In this document: piece after piece, positions 21,701 to 31,594 of the stretch | Numbering within the stretch: the stretch's first letter is position 1 | How the letters are laid out: every line of letters begins with the position of its first letter | From: Saururus chinensis | Taxonomy: Eukaryota; Streptophyta; Magnoliopsida; Piperales; Saururaceae | Direction: 5' to 3' | Length of the DNA: 64,000 bases | Assembly: GCA_035235625.1 (NCBI GenBank) | Contig: CP141140.1 | Coordinates: 5,910,685 to 5,974,684, forward strand | Made by a program: the position numbers and the translations under genes | Notes under the pieces: generated by a model | The model's database searches: none | What the model saw: only the letters and a program-made list of their open reading frames with translations | Told to the model about the DNA's origin: nothing

Positions 21701-22154
21701 TGCATCAAAACTTGAGTTACGACGAAATTGTTTTAAAATAAAATTAAGTGATCTACACCTGCAATTATGTCAAGCTGCAATGTCATAATTGGTTACATGG
21801 CGACGGTAAGTTTGGTGATTTCGTCATTCGAAACGACGAAATCACCTTAAAGGTGGTTTCCTCCCTCCGGTGATTTCGTCGTTTTGAACGAAAAAATAAC
21901 TTAATTTTTTTTTAAAACAATTTCATCATTTGGAAGGACGAAATCAACTTTAAAAAAAAGCCACGTAGGTGCCAACACCGGTTAGTTTGGCGAAAACCAA
22001 CACTATGGAAAATACTTCCTAGAGCCGGTTAGTTTGGTAATTATTTTTTTAATTATTATTTAAATAATTTTCCCGTAATACAATTATATTTCAACTCAAA
22101 CTTATAAAATTAACTTAGGGATCTATAAATAACCATTCCTACATTAGTTCCAAG

Positions 22155-22613
22155 CAGTGTTTTAAAACCCGGCCCGGCCATCGACCCGGATTGGTCGCCG
22201 GGTTGGGTTAAACCGGTTCAATTGTGGTTCAATCCGGGTTGACCCGTTTTTTGAATATGCTATAAATATAATATTTAGTGTAGTTATTTAAACTACATCC
22301 ATGTAACTCAGTAGACGGCGTGCGTTCGAATCCCCATAAACGCCCTTTGGTTTTTCTGATAGATTATAAGTAGATAAACATCTACATAAGGAAAGAATTA
22401 TGAAAGTGTACACCAAACTTGCTCTAGTCCAGTGGGATAGACGCGCTATAACATTATTCGAGAAGAGTTCGAATCCCTGTTCAAACATAAAAGTTTTTCT
22501 TTCTATCGTGGCATGTCATTAACCCGGAAAAAAAATGACCCGGCCTGGATTTTCAGCCGGGTCCGGTTGAACCCGGTCTGACCGGCCGGTCCGGGCCGGG
22601 TTTTAAAACATGG
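22155..22613. mobile_element. hAT MITE, 459 bp, TSD GTTCCAAG, with two tRNA-like segments
   Basis: Ends are CAGTGTTTTAAAACCCGGCC and, read inversely, CCATGTTTTAAAACCCGGCC. Flanks are perfect 8-bp GTTCCAAG (22147-22154 and 22614-22621). Inside, two segments resemble tRNA promoter boxes: AACTCAGTAGAC followed by GTTCGAATCCCC (about 22306-22335), and AGTCCAGTGGGATAG followed by GTTCGAATCCC (about 22427-22476). Neither can fold as a full tRNA. Confidence 0.88.
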
Positions 22614-22621
22614 GTTCCAAG

Positions 22622-23156
22622 TCATGGAGAGGTCCCTTGGAGTGAGGTTTCATTAGAAAGAGTTTTAAATCAATTTTGCTATGAAATTTTTTCAAAATGC
22701 TCTTACTTCAAAATTAGATAATTATGGTATTTATTTTTCTCTTAATCTAGTCAATTTCCTCAGCATAATGATTGAGTTTCTAAATTTGATGAGAGGTTGT
22801 CTATAAATCATAAAGTTTGTTACTTCAAAATTCTAGTCTTTCATCTAATTGTTGAAAAACTATTAAATTGTTTCTTCTTTAGTGGAAGCCTTAAGGGAGA
22901 CGTTTAAATGAAAAACGAAGATAAAAAAAACCTTGAAGATAAAAAATGGTAAGGCTCGTGGATCTGTGGACATTTTTGCAAGTATTATCAGAGTACTTGG
23001 TAGAATATGTATGGAAAAGTTAACCATATAAATTAATTTTTCACGGTGAAATCTTTGTGTAGGCTAGGTTTATGTTATTTTTCCCAAACATGGGTTTTTA
23101 TGTAAAATTTGTATGTTTTTATGTAAATTGGTTGTTTATTTCAATATGCATACAAA
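22622..23156. other. Intergenic, nothing recognised
   Basis: AT-rich sequence between the hAT MITE and the Ty3 element, with no frames or repeats of note. Confidence 0.5.
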
Positions 23157-23161
23157 GTCTA

Positions 23162-23686
23162 TGATGCAGGAGCTTATTTTCTGAGCAGCATCAGTGTTTG
23201 GTTTTTGCATTTCGTCGAACACTTGTGTTAAGAGAAACTATAACAAAGGGCATTCACTAATGGTTTGAAAACTTAGCGTTGGAATGACACGTAATTTTCT
23301 TTGACTACAGAGGGGCTTTTCTGTACAACTGGTATAATCGTCAAGATCATTAAATCTGTTAGTGGTCTCTTTCTCGCAACGTTGAATAGAATGTTGTTAG
23401 CTGTGAAGGATGATAACGACGTCATGATAATTTCATATACTTTCTTTCAATTACTATAAATAGTATTTCAAGTGATAATTGAGGACATCAAATGTACTGA
23501 GAAATTGATTTGTTCAAATTAGGATACTTCCTTGAGCTTGTGAGAAGCTGAGCTCTGTTTTAACTGTAACTGATATTTCATCGAGAAGTTGAACATCAGT
23601 TTGTTTTCTTTCTGTAATTGTTCTTCAATTAGTGAAAATACAAAAGAGTTCTTCAAATTCTGTTTTCAATTTGATACGCTGCATCA
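23162..23686 (+). repeat. 5' LTR of the Ty3-type element, 525 bp
   Basis: Starts TGATGCAG and ends CTGCATCA, an 8-bp perfect inverted terminus. A TATA-like TATAAATAG is at about 23455. Confidence 0.92.
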
Positions 23687-23689
23687 AAT

Positions 23690-23701
23690 TGGTATCAAAG
23701 C
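23690..23701 (+). other. Primer-binding site (initiator tRNA-Met type)
   Basis: TGGTATCAAAGC lies three bases after the LTR. It differs at one position from TGGTATCAGAGC, the usual complement of the initiator tRNA-Met 3' end. Confidence 0.85.
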
Positions 23702-23719
23702 TGAGTTTGGTTGCTTGCA

Positions 23720-24860
23720 ATGGCGACCAACGATCATGGAGAGGCTTCATCAAGTTCACCATCAATGGCGGAAATGGTAATTCTCCAGTAGCAAATGCAG
23801 CAGTTGATGAAATTGATGACAAACCAACTAGAGGTGATGAATTGAAACCTCAGCACAATTTTAAATAATTCAGTGAATTCTGGAAATCTTGCTCCAAGAA
23901 ATTTGCACACAGATCCGTGAAATGCGGAAGTTCTTCCCTGTCGAAATGCCAGAAAATTTGGACCTCGATGCAGTACCGAATCCTCTTCAAGTGAAGATGA
24001 AATTCAACCAAACATTTTACCACCAGTTAATCTAGGTGTGAATTCTTAGATACCTCGATTTAAACCTAAAGTGGATTTAGCTTGTTTCAATGGACAAATG
24101 GACATTGAACAATTTCTGGATTGGATGATGGAAGTTGAGAATTATTTTTATTGCATGGATGTTCCGGATGAAATGAAATGCCGGGTGGTGGCTTGCAAGT
24201 CGAGGAGTGGAGCTTCTGCGTGGTAGAACCAACTCCAGCAGGATCTAATTAGCAAGGGAAAACACTAGATTCAATCATGGCCTAGAATGAAGAAACTGTT
24301 AAAGGATATGTTCCTACCTGTTGATTTCAAACAATCCTTATTTAAATAGTTTCATAATTGTAGACAAAATGACAGTATTGTATCAGAATATATTGAAAAA
24401 TTCTATAAATTGTCTGCTAGAAATAGTCTTCATGAATCTGAAGTTCAGAAAATATAGAGATTTGTGGGAGGACTCAAATATGAACTGCAATTACGATTGG
24501 CTTCCAAATCAATTGGAACTGTGACTGAGGCCATTCAATCTGCTTTAAGAAATGAAACATTACTGAATTAGTCTAAAAACAAGCAAGTGTCATATTCAAG
24601 AAATTTTGGAACCAGATTTAGCTACAATCAAAGTAAGAATAAGGACCCTGTGATAGCATAAAGGCAAACAGGGAAGAAGGATTTTGTAAAGAACACAAAA
24701 CCTACATTTTCAGTTCCTGTTGGTAAGAAAAATGTTTATACTAAACCTAAGCCCGACACATGTTGGAAATGCAAGCAGTTTGGATACTATTCATCAGAAT
24801 GTCCATTGAGAATAGGAAATCCAAATGTCAGATCTAGAGCTATGTCTTGTCATCAGGTGG
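23720..24860 (+). pseudogene. Degraded gag
   Basis: Begins at ATG 23720 and is broken by several stops, for example near 24030 and 24220, so it exists only as frame pieces. Gag-like motifs FLDWMMEVENYF and SWPRMKKLLK are visible. A zinc-knuckle region lies at 24761-24802 with spacing C-x2-C-x4-Y-x4-C; the canonical His is Tyr, so metal binding is probably lost. Confidence 0.85.
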
Positions 24861-24939
24861 CTGAGGAAGAATACACTGAAGAAAGTGGTAATGAGGGAGA
24901 ACAAGAGGAAGTATTTGGGGATGGCGAACATAACTGTGA

Positions 24940-27900
24940 AGAATCAATAGATTTGTCTTTGATCACTAGAAAAATTTTGATTGCTCCTAAGCAGTTAGAA
25001 ATAAGTCAGCGACGTAACTTGTTTACTACTATGGGAACTATCAAAGAAGTATTGTGTAAAGTGATTGTAGATGGAGGTTGCATAGATAATTTAATTGCAG
25101 CATCAGTGTGAAGAAATTGGGACTACCTACACATCCTCATCCTCAACCCTATACAATTGGCTGGATAAAAGAAGTGGGCGAGGTTAAAGTGTTAAAATAG
25201 TGTAATGTACCTTTTGCCATTGGTAAAAATTATAGAGCAGATATCTTATGTGATGTTTTAGATATGACAATCTACCATTTATTACTTGGAAGACCATGGC
25301 AATTTGATACATGTGTTATTCATGATGGGCATGCTAACACAATTCGATTTGAATTTAGAGGCAAAACTATAATTCTACATCCTCAGTTGATGCAGGCTAA
25401 AGAAGGAAAGAAGAATGCAAATATGCAGCACGAACAGTCTACACCACAGGCTAAAGAAGGAAAGAAAAATACAAATATGCAGCACCAACAGTCTACACCA
25501 GCAATTGTGGAAACTACAAAGACAGATGTCAAACTTGGAAATAGTTTTGAGAAAGGTAAACAGAAAAAAAAAATGTGGCAGTACTTTGTAATATTTCTTC
25601 AGATATAAGAACTGAATAGCTAGTACTAGCATTTGTGAATAAAAATGCTCTGTCACATACATCAATTCTTAAACACAAAGGAAATCAAAAATTGCTTCAG
25701 CAATTTGCAGTATTGGTTAATGAAGATCTGCCTTTATCTTTACCCCCTATGAGAAATATACAACACATGATTGATTTATAACCAGGAGCCACTTTACCTC
25801 ACCTACCCCATTATCGGATGAGTCCTTTTTGAGCATGCAGAACTTCATAAGCAGGTGCAGGATTTATTAAAGAGGGGTTTGATTAGAGAGAGTTTAAGCC
25901 CAGTGGTTGTGCCAACATTGTTAGCACCCAAAAAGGATGGAACATGGCGTATGTGCGTTGATTCAAGGGCCATCAATAAAATTACTGTAAATACAGATTT
26001 CCTATACCTAGGCTGGAGGATATGCTTGACATGCTTGCAGGATCTTAGGTATTTTCTAAGGTGGATTTAAGATCAGGCTATCACCAAATTCAAATGCAGT
26101 TAGGGGATGAGTGGAAAACTGCTTTCAAGACTAAGGATGGGCTTTACGAATGGCTGGTAATGCCATTTGGATTAACAAACGCACCCAACACTTTTATGAG
26201 GTTGATGACTCAGGTTTTACAGCCATTACTGGGCAAGTGTGTAGTGATATATTTTGATGACATACTAATCTATAGTATGAATGAAGCACAACATTTGAAA
26301 CATCTACAAAAGGTTTTTCAGTTGCTGCTTGACAACAGCTTGTATATTAACTTGAAAAAAAGCATTTTCCTGGCAAAACAACTGATTTTCTTGGGATATG
26401 TTGTCAACAAAGAAGGTTTGAAAGTGGACATAGAGAAAGTCAAAGCTATTCTCAGTTGGCCAGTTCCAAATAGTGTGACTGAAGTCAGGAGTTTTTTGGG
26501 ACTTGCCACCTTCTATCGAAGATTTATACAAGGTTTTAGTACTTTAGCTGCACCTCTCACTAATTGTTTAAAGAAAAGAAACTTTAGATGACAATCTAAA
26601 CAACAAAGAAGTTTTGCGATGTTAAAAACAAAACTCACTATAGCTCCTACCCTAGCTCTTCCAAATTTTACAAAAGTATTTGAAGTAGATTGCGATGCTT
26701 CAATTCAAGGTATTGTGGCTGTATTAATTCACGACAGTCGAAGGATGCATGCTCGTTGGATTGGTGAATTGCAGGAATATGCTTTTGTCATCAAACACAA
26801 ATATGGAAAGTTAAATAAAGTGGCTGATGCATTGAGTAGGAGGTTAGCATTAGTCAATGTTTTATCTACAACTTGTTTTGGATTTGCAGAGATTAAGAAC
26901 CTTCTTAGACTGATTGTACTTTCCAGGAGAAATGACAACTTTGTATGGATACAAAACAACCATAGGGTGACTTTAATATTCAAGATGGTTTTTTATATAA
27001 GGGTCATCTTTTATGTATTCCTGTATGTTCTTTACGACTGTTGCTTATTCAAGAGCTGCATGGAGGGACTAGCTGGACATGTAGGTTGAGATAAAACTCT
27101 TGAATTAGTCAAAAGTAGATACTATTGGCCTCAGCTTCGTAAAGATGTTCAAAATTGTGTTAAACAGTGTTTTATATGTTAGCAATACAAGGGTGGAGCT
27201 ACAAATGTTGGGTTATATACTCCTCTTCCTGTTCCTCATAGGCCATGGGAGGATTTAAGTATGGATTTTATATTGGGCCTTCCTTAGAACACAAAGAGGA
27301 TATAACTCCATATATGTTGTCGTTGATAAATTTTCAAAGCAGGCTCACTTTATCCCTTGTAAGAAAAGTTCTGATGCAGTGAATGTAGCAAGGTTATTTT
27401 TCAAGGAGGTCATTCATCTTCATGGTGTACCTTCTACAATTACTTCTGACAGAAAGAGTCGATTCCTCAGCAACTTTTGGAAAACTTTATGGTCGAGACT
27501 GGGAACTAAACTCCAATTTAGCAGTTCATGTCATCCACAGACTGATGGACAGACTGAGGTAACCAATAGAAGCCTTGGCAGTCTTCTTCATTGCCTCTCT
27601 GGTGAAACTCCAAAACAATGGGATTCTGCTATATTTCAAGCCGAATTTGCCTAGAATTCTACTGTAAACCGCACAACAGGGTTAGCTCCTTTCCAGATTG
27701 TTTATGGATTTTTGCCCAATCATTCTTTAGACATTGCTCTCGGTCCTAGAAAAATTGTGGAATCAAAATCTGTTGTTCAATTTATGGAGCAATTCCATAG
27801 CTTACATTCTTCTGTCAGAGAAGAGATTCTTTGCTCTAATGCAAGGTATAAGATACATGCTGATTATCATCGACGTGATATCAACTTAGCTGAAGCTGAT

Positions 27901-28035
27901 TTAGTGATGGTCCATTTGAGCAAGGACAGACTTCCCATCTGGTGTCATGGAAAATTACAGGCCAAGAAAGTTGGACCCTATCGTATTTTGCAAAAGTTGG
28001 CTCGAGGTCGAGCTTTTCAGATGACCTGGAGAGAT
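24940..28035 (+). pseudogene. Degraded pol (protease, reverse transcriptase, RNase H, integrase)
   Basis: Protease remnant near 25061-25096 (VIVDGG). Reverse transcriptase spans about 25855-26590 with the polymerase motif YFDD at 26250-26261, split by frame changes near 25830 and 26060. RNase H (26619-26845) keeps its first part (DCDAS) and its last part (HKYGKLNKVADALSRR), but the middle, some 70 residues in relatives, is missing around 26732-26745. Integrase (about 27090-28035) keeps ITSDR and [10 protein letters not shown] and has stops and frame changes near 27180 and 27300. None of these is intact. Confidence 0.9.
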
Positions 28036-28554
28036 TGATGCAGGAGCTTATTTTATGAGAAGCATTAGTGTTAGGTTTTTGCATTTCGTCAAACATTTGT
28101 GTTAAGAGAAACTATAACGAAGGGCATTCACTAATGGTTTGAAAACTTAGCGTTGGAATGGCACGTAATTTTCTTCTACAAAGGGGCTTTTCTGTACAAC
28201 TGGTATAATCGTCGAGACCATTAAATTTGTTAGTGGTCTCTTTCTCTCAACGCTGAACAAAATGTTGTTAGCTGTGAAGGATGATAACAGCGTCATGATA
28301 TTTTTAGATACTTTCTTTCAATTACTATAAATAGTATTTCAAGTTGTAATTGAGGACATCGAATGTACTGAGAAATTGATTTGTTCAAATTGAGATATTT
28401 CCCTGAGCTTGTGAGAAGCTGAGCTCTGTTTGAGCTATAACTTATAGTTCATCGAGAAGAACATCAGTTTGTTTTCTTTCTGTAATTCTTCTTCAATTAG
28501 TGAAAATACAAAAGAGTTCTTCAAATTTTGTTTTCAATTTGATACGTTGCATTA
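28036..28554 (+). repeat. 3' LTR of the Ty3-type element, 519 bp
   Basis: Starts TGATGCAG and ends TTGCATTA; the last eight bases differ from the 5' LTR end at two positions. Followed directly by the GTCTA duplication. Confidence 0.92.
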
Positions 28555-28559
28555 GTCTA

Positions 28560-29575
28560 GGATTTATAATAGTATTGTGCTTACATAAATGATTGATCCT
28601 TTTAAAGTTATTATTATTTTTTATTAAATTAGTTTATTAATATAATGGTTAGAATTTATATGTAATTGACAATGCAAATCACATATGCAAAAACCCACAT
28701 TTAGTAGTTGAGGCCTCGCTAATCAGATTGGTATCTTATTTTTATTATTGAATTTGCTTGTTGTTTAATTTATTGATTAAGTTTTATTGTTGTTAGAATT
28801 TTTTAGTTTGAGATATATCTTGCTTTTGTTTTATTATTTTTCATAATGAAAACAATAAGCAGAGGGCATGTCCGTAATCAGACTCGTCATGACTCAAAAT
28901 TTTTACATAGGAAGGCTACATCATATAGTGAAGGTAATTCTCCCAAAGAATCTGGTCCTCAAAGTGAGTTGAAGAATTTAATGAAACCAAATATACCTTA
29001 TATAGTGAAAGAGACTTTGAAGTGGATTCAATCCCATGCATGATTGGAAGGTTAAAAGTCTTTCACAAAAATAAGAAATAGCAACATAAAAATTCCAAAA
29101 TTAAGAAAATAATGGCTGAATTTAGCATGATAAAGAAGAAATTACTTCAAGAAAACCTAAACCTAAAAAAGACCGAGAAAGATTGATGAAACTTTATAGT
29201 GGACAAGTAAAACGAAATGATCTTTCCAAAATCAAAATAATCGTTTAGATAAAATTTTAAATAGTATAAAAAATATATAACTTTTATATTTTCTCGGTCT
29301 TAAATTAATAGCTCAATTTAATAAAAAAACTTTGTTTTATATTAATAGCTTTATTTCGCTAAATTTGAGCAATTATGTACTTAAAAAAGAGTATCTTTAA
29401 CTTATTTATTTTTCTCTTATTATAACTATTAATATTTTTTTAAAATATAACTATTAATATGCGATGAAGAGAGTACCTATGTAAATGTCTAACCCACATA
29501 AAAAAAAATTTAGCCAAATTAAGTAAAAATAGGGAAGGACAACCCGATCATGGATGACCCTAATTTTGCACTAGG
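28560..29575. other. Intergenic, nothing firm
   Basis: AT-rich. A 65-codon frame at 28846-29043 (basic, beginning MKTISRGHVRNQ) has no recognised relative and could be a chance frame or an exon remnant. Degenerate Stowaway-like ends occur at about 29280-29480. Confidence 0.4.
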
Positions 29576-30632
29576 TAGGGCTGGGAAAATCCAACCCAAC
29601 CTGTTTACCCGACCCACCTAACCCTGTACCCGACCCGGCCTGACTATAAGTAGGGTTAGGGTTTAGGCTCTTGACCCGTTTTGAATTTAGGGTCGAGTCG
29701 AACCCGACCGACACAACCCGACTACAAATAATAAAAAAAACTTATTATTATAGTGTTGGTCTATTGTACTTATTTATACTATTATTATAATATTTGTTTA
29801 GTGCATAATATGTTGAACCAGAGGTGATTAAAAAAAATTAGACATAATTAAGATGTTTAGAGCATAGGTGTGATCATATATATTTTGTTTTGTAACAAAC
29901 ATCTATTTTAGGGTAATAGAGGATGATATCTTTCAAGGTGTGGCTAATTTCTATATAGTTTAATTTCTTTTTTATTACTCTTTTGGGTGTGGTGAATAGA
30001 ACGAAAATATGTCATATTTTGTTGTATTTATTACTCATCCCCTCTCCTTCAGAAGGACACATCATACATTAGATTCAGCTATGTGTGAAAGGTTTGACAG
30101 TCATAATAAGTAGGTAAATAATAAAGCACAATAAGGGATAATTTTTGTAGGAAGAAAATTATAACCAAGTGTCACTGGTGGCTGAGGAGGGCAGGACTAC
30201 AAGTAGCTATAGAAAAGTAGTTACCATAATTTTGAAATTAATATATACTAAATCGTATGATCCTCTTTAGCCTCAAAGAAGTAATTAATGTTTAATATAT
30301 TTTGTGTTTGTATGTAAGTTATTGAAAGCTAAACGGGCCGATCATGAGTAAATAAATGTTGAAGGTCTATTTTGTTATCCTTTTTTCAAAACATGCCCGC
30401 TACAAATTTGTCAAAGAATTAAATATTATAAATTAATATTATAATATATTTAATTTCTTTTATGTTTGATATTTGCAAAGAAAAAATATATAATACGAGT
30501 CTAAAATAATTTTTTTAAAAAATAAAATTAAAATTTAAATTTTTGATCTGATTTAAAAATAAGATCGGATCATAAGCGAACTTGATTTTAATGGGGTTAA
30601 GGCCAACCCACCTGACTTGATTCCCAACCCCA
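29576..30632. mobile_element. Second copy of the 1.1-kb hAT element, about 1057 bp
   Basis: Starts TAGGGCTGGGAAAATCC like the 18247 copy and keeps the same internal order (CCCGACTACAAATAATAA, GTGTTGGTCTATTG, TTGAAGGTCTATTTTG). The right end is worn to TTCCCAACCCCA, and no 8-bp duplication is evident, so the right boundary is approximate. Its GGGTCGGGT motifs are partly decayed, so it looks older than the first copy. Confidence 0.85.
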
Positions 30633-31330
30633 GTAACCCGGGTTTCGGTTGGCGCCAAGTGGCTTCCGTGGAATGGTTAGAGTCAAGTGTCACGTGCCAT
30701 ATATGTTGTATTGACCGATCTACATTCCAGAAGCTAGCATGTATCTGACGTAAGATGTTAGAACTCAGAAGATAAGGTTGGTCGGATAATTGTCTCTATC
30801 CTACTACAACAAACCCAATCAATAATTGTAATATGGGCTGCAATCTAACCCAGTACGCGAGGCTGTAACGTGGACTCATCCCTTTCCCAATCCCAGTGTG
30901 CGAGGCAAACCAGCTATCATTGTTTTTTTGCTTTGTTGACAAAGCGAACCAACTTGACCAAGAAAACGTCCATACCAATTTATAGTATTACAGGCGCCGT
31001 TTCCACTTCCATAACAAAGGAGGTAGCTTCCGGGTAAAAGAATCCTTCTCCTCCGGTGAGATCATCGGTCAGAAAGATGAAATTCAGAATTAGTCAAATA
31101 TCCTCTTAAACAACGTAAAACTTGAGAAAGTGAAGCTTCGTTGTTCTTACAGCCTGCGAAGGTCCGAACATGTTTTGCGTTGAAAGTCAATAATGAGTCG
31201 GCGATCCCGTAAGCAGCCACAATATAAAGGGGACGACGACTCAGCTTTGCTCCTCAGACATCCTCCCATCCACCATTCCAGCTTTCTCCTCCCTTTTCGA
31301 CAACAACTGCGGAAAAAACTCGCATCAGCC
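30633..31330. other. 5' flank of the small membrane-protein gene
   Basis: Probable promoter and leader of the next gene. No TATA box was assigned. An in-frame upstream ATG at 31193 would extend the protein by 46 basic residues. Confidence 0.5.
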
Positions 31331-31594
31331 ATGGAATTTAGCGAGCTTCTGATGAAGGTTGCGCTCTTCGCGATCGTCCAAGCTCTGGTCTATGTCATCC
31401 TTTCCAACTCATCCAACATCTTCTCCTCCGACCAGATGAGATCTCTCAGCTTCAGGAGCGTTCGCTCCGTCAGCATGCGCCGCCTTCTGGCGGTCCTCTC
31501 TGACTTGCCCCCCGGTGGAGAGACTTCCCCTTCTTCGGCAAAGTCCCGGTCCCTGTCCAGAGATGTTTCTGAATCTAATCTCAAGGAAGAGTAG
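31331..31594 (+). CDS. Small plant membrane protein of unknown function, 87 aa, one exon
   Basis: The frame starts MEFSELLMKVALF and has one hydrophobic segment at about residues 8-24 (KVALFAIVQALVYVIL). It is followed by a Ser/Arg-rich soluble tail with SLSFRSVRSVSMRRLLA and PPGGETSPSS. Plant genomes contain small proteins of this design, a single membrane segment plus a SxRSxSxRR tail; their role is not known to me. The start at 31331 is preferred because the family begins just before the membrane segment; the ATG at 31193 would give 133 aa with an atypical basic extension. The strong GC rise at this frame supports real coding. Confidence 0.7.
   Translation: MEFSELLMKVALFAIVQALVYVILSNSSNIFSSDQMRSLSFRSVRSVSMRRLLAVLSDLPPGGETSPSSAKSRSLSRDVSESNLKEE

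Larger units (their letters stand above)
19527..22074. mobile_element. Pack-MULE-like element, 2548 bp, long terminal inverted repeats
   Basis: It starts GGGAAAATTATTTAAATAAT and ends with the inverse. The left arm is 19527-20595 (about 536 bp without its inserted MITE); the right arm is 21512-22074 (563 bp). The arms share palindromic TGATTTCGTCATTC motifs and a coding-like inner part. Candidate 9-bp flanks TTAACATAA and GTAATACAA agree at 6 of 9 positions, so the duplication is decayed. The centre, 20596-21511, is a captured piece of an amino-acid transporter gene. There is no transposase, so it needed a MULE elsewhere. Long arms, a GGGAAAATT-type end and captured host DNA are what define Pack-MULEs. 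Confidence 0.85.
23162..28554 (+). mobile_element. Decayed Ty3-type LTR retrotransposon, 5393 bp, TSD GTCTA
   Basis: LTRs at 23162-23686 and 28036-28554 flank an internal region in the order gag, protease, reverse transcriptase, RNase H, integrase, the Ty3/gypsy order. The flanks are perfect GTCTA (23157-23161 and 28555-28559). A primer-binding site follows the 5' LTR, and a short purine run GGAGAGA lies just before the 3' LTR. Many stop codons and frameshifts plus a deletion in RNase H show it cannot encode its own proteins. No chromodomain was seen. The first 63 LTR positions differ at six sites, so it is not a very recent insertion. Confidence 0.95.

Noticed and set aside
22306..22476. Possible true tRNA genes
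   Set aside because: Only A- and B-box-like motifs are present; acceptor and anticodon stems do not form.
28846..29043. 65-codon frame beginning MKTISRGHVRNQ
   Set aside because: No family resemblance and no splice context; it could be an exon remnant but the evidence is too thin to call a gene.
31193..31330. Upstream ATG for the small membrane protein
   Set aside because: It would add 46 basic, His-rich residues before the membrane helix; the ATG at 31331 fits small proteins of this design better. Not fully excluded.
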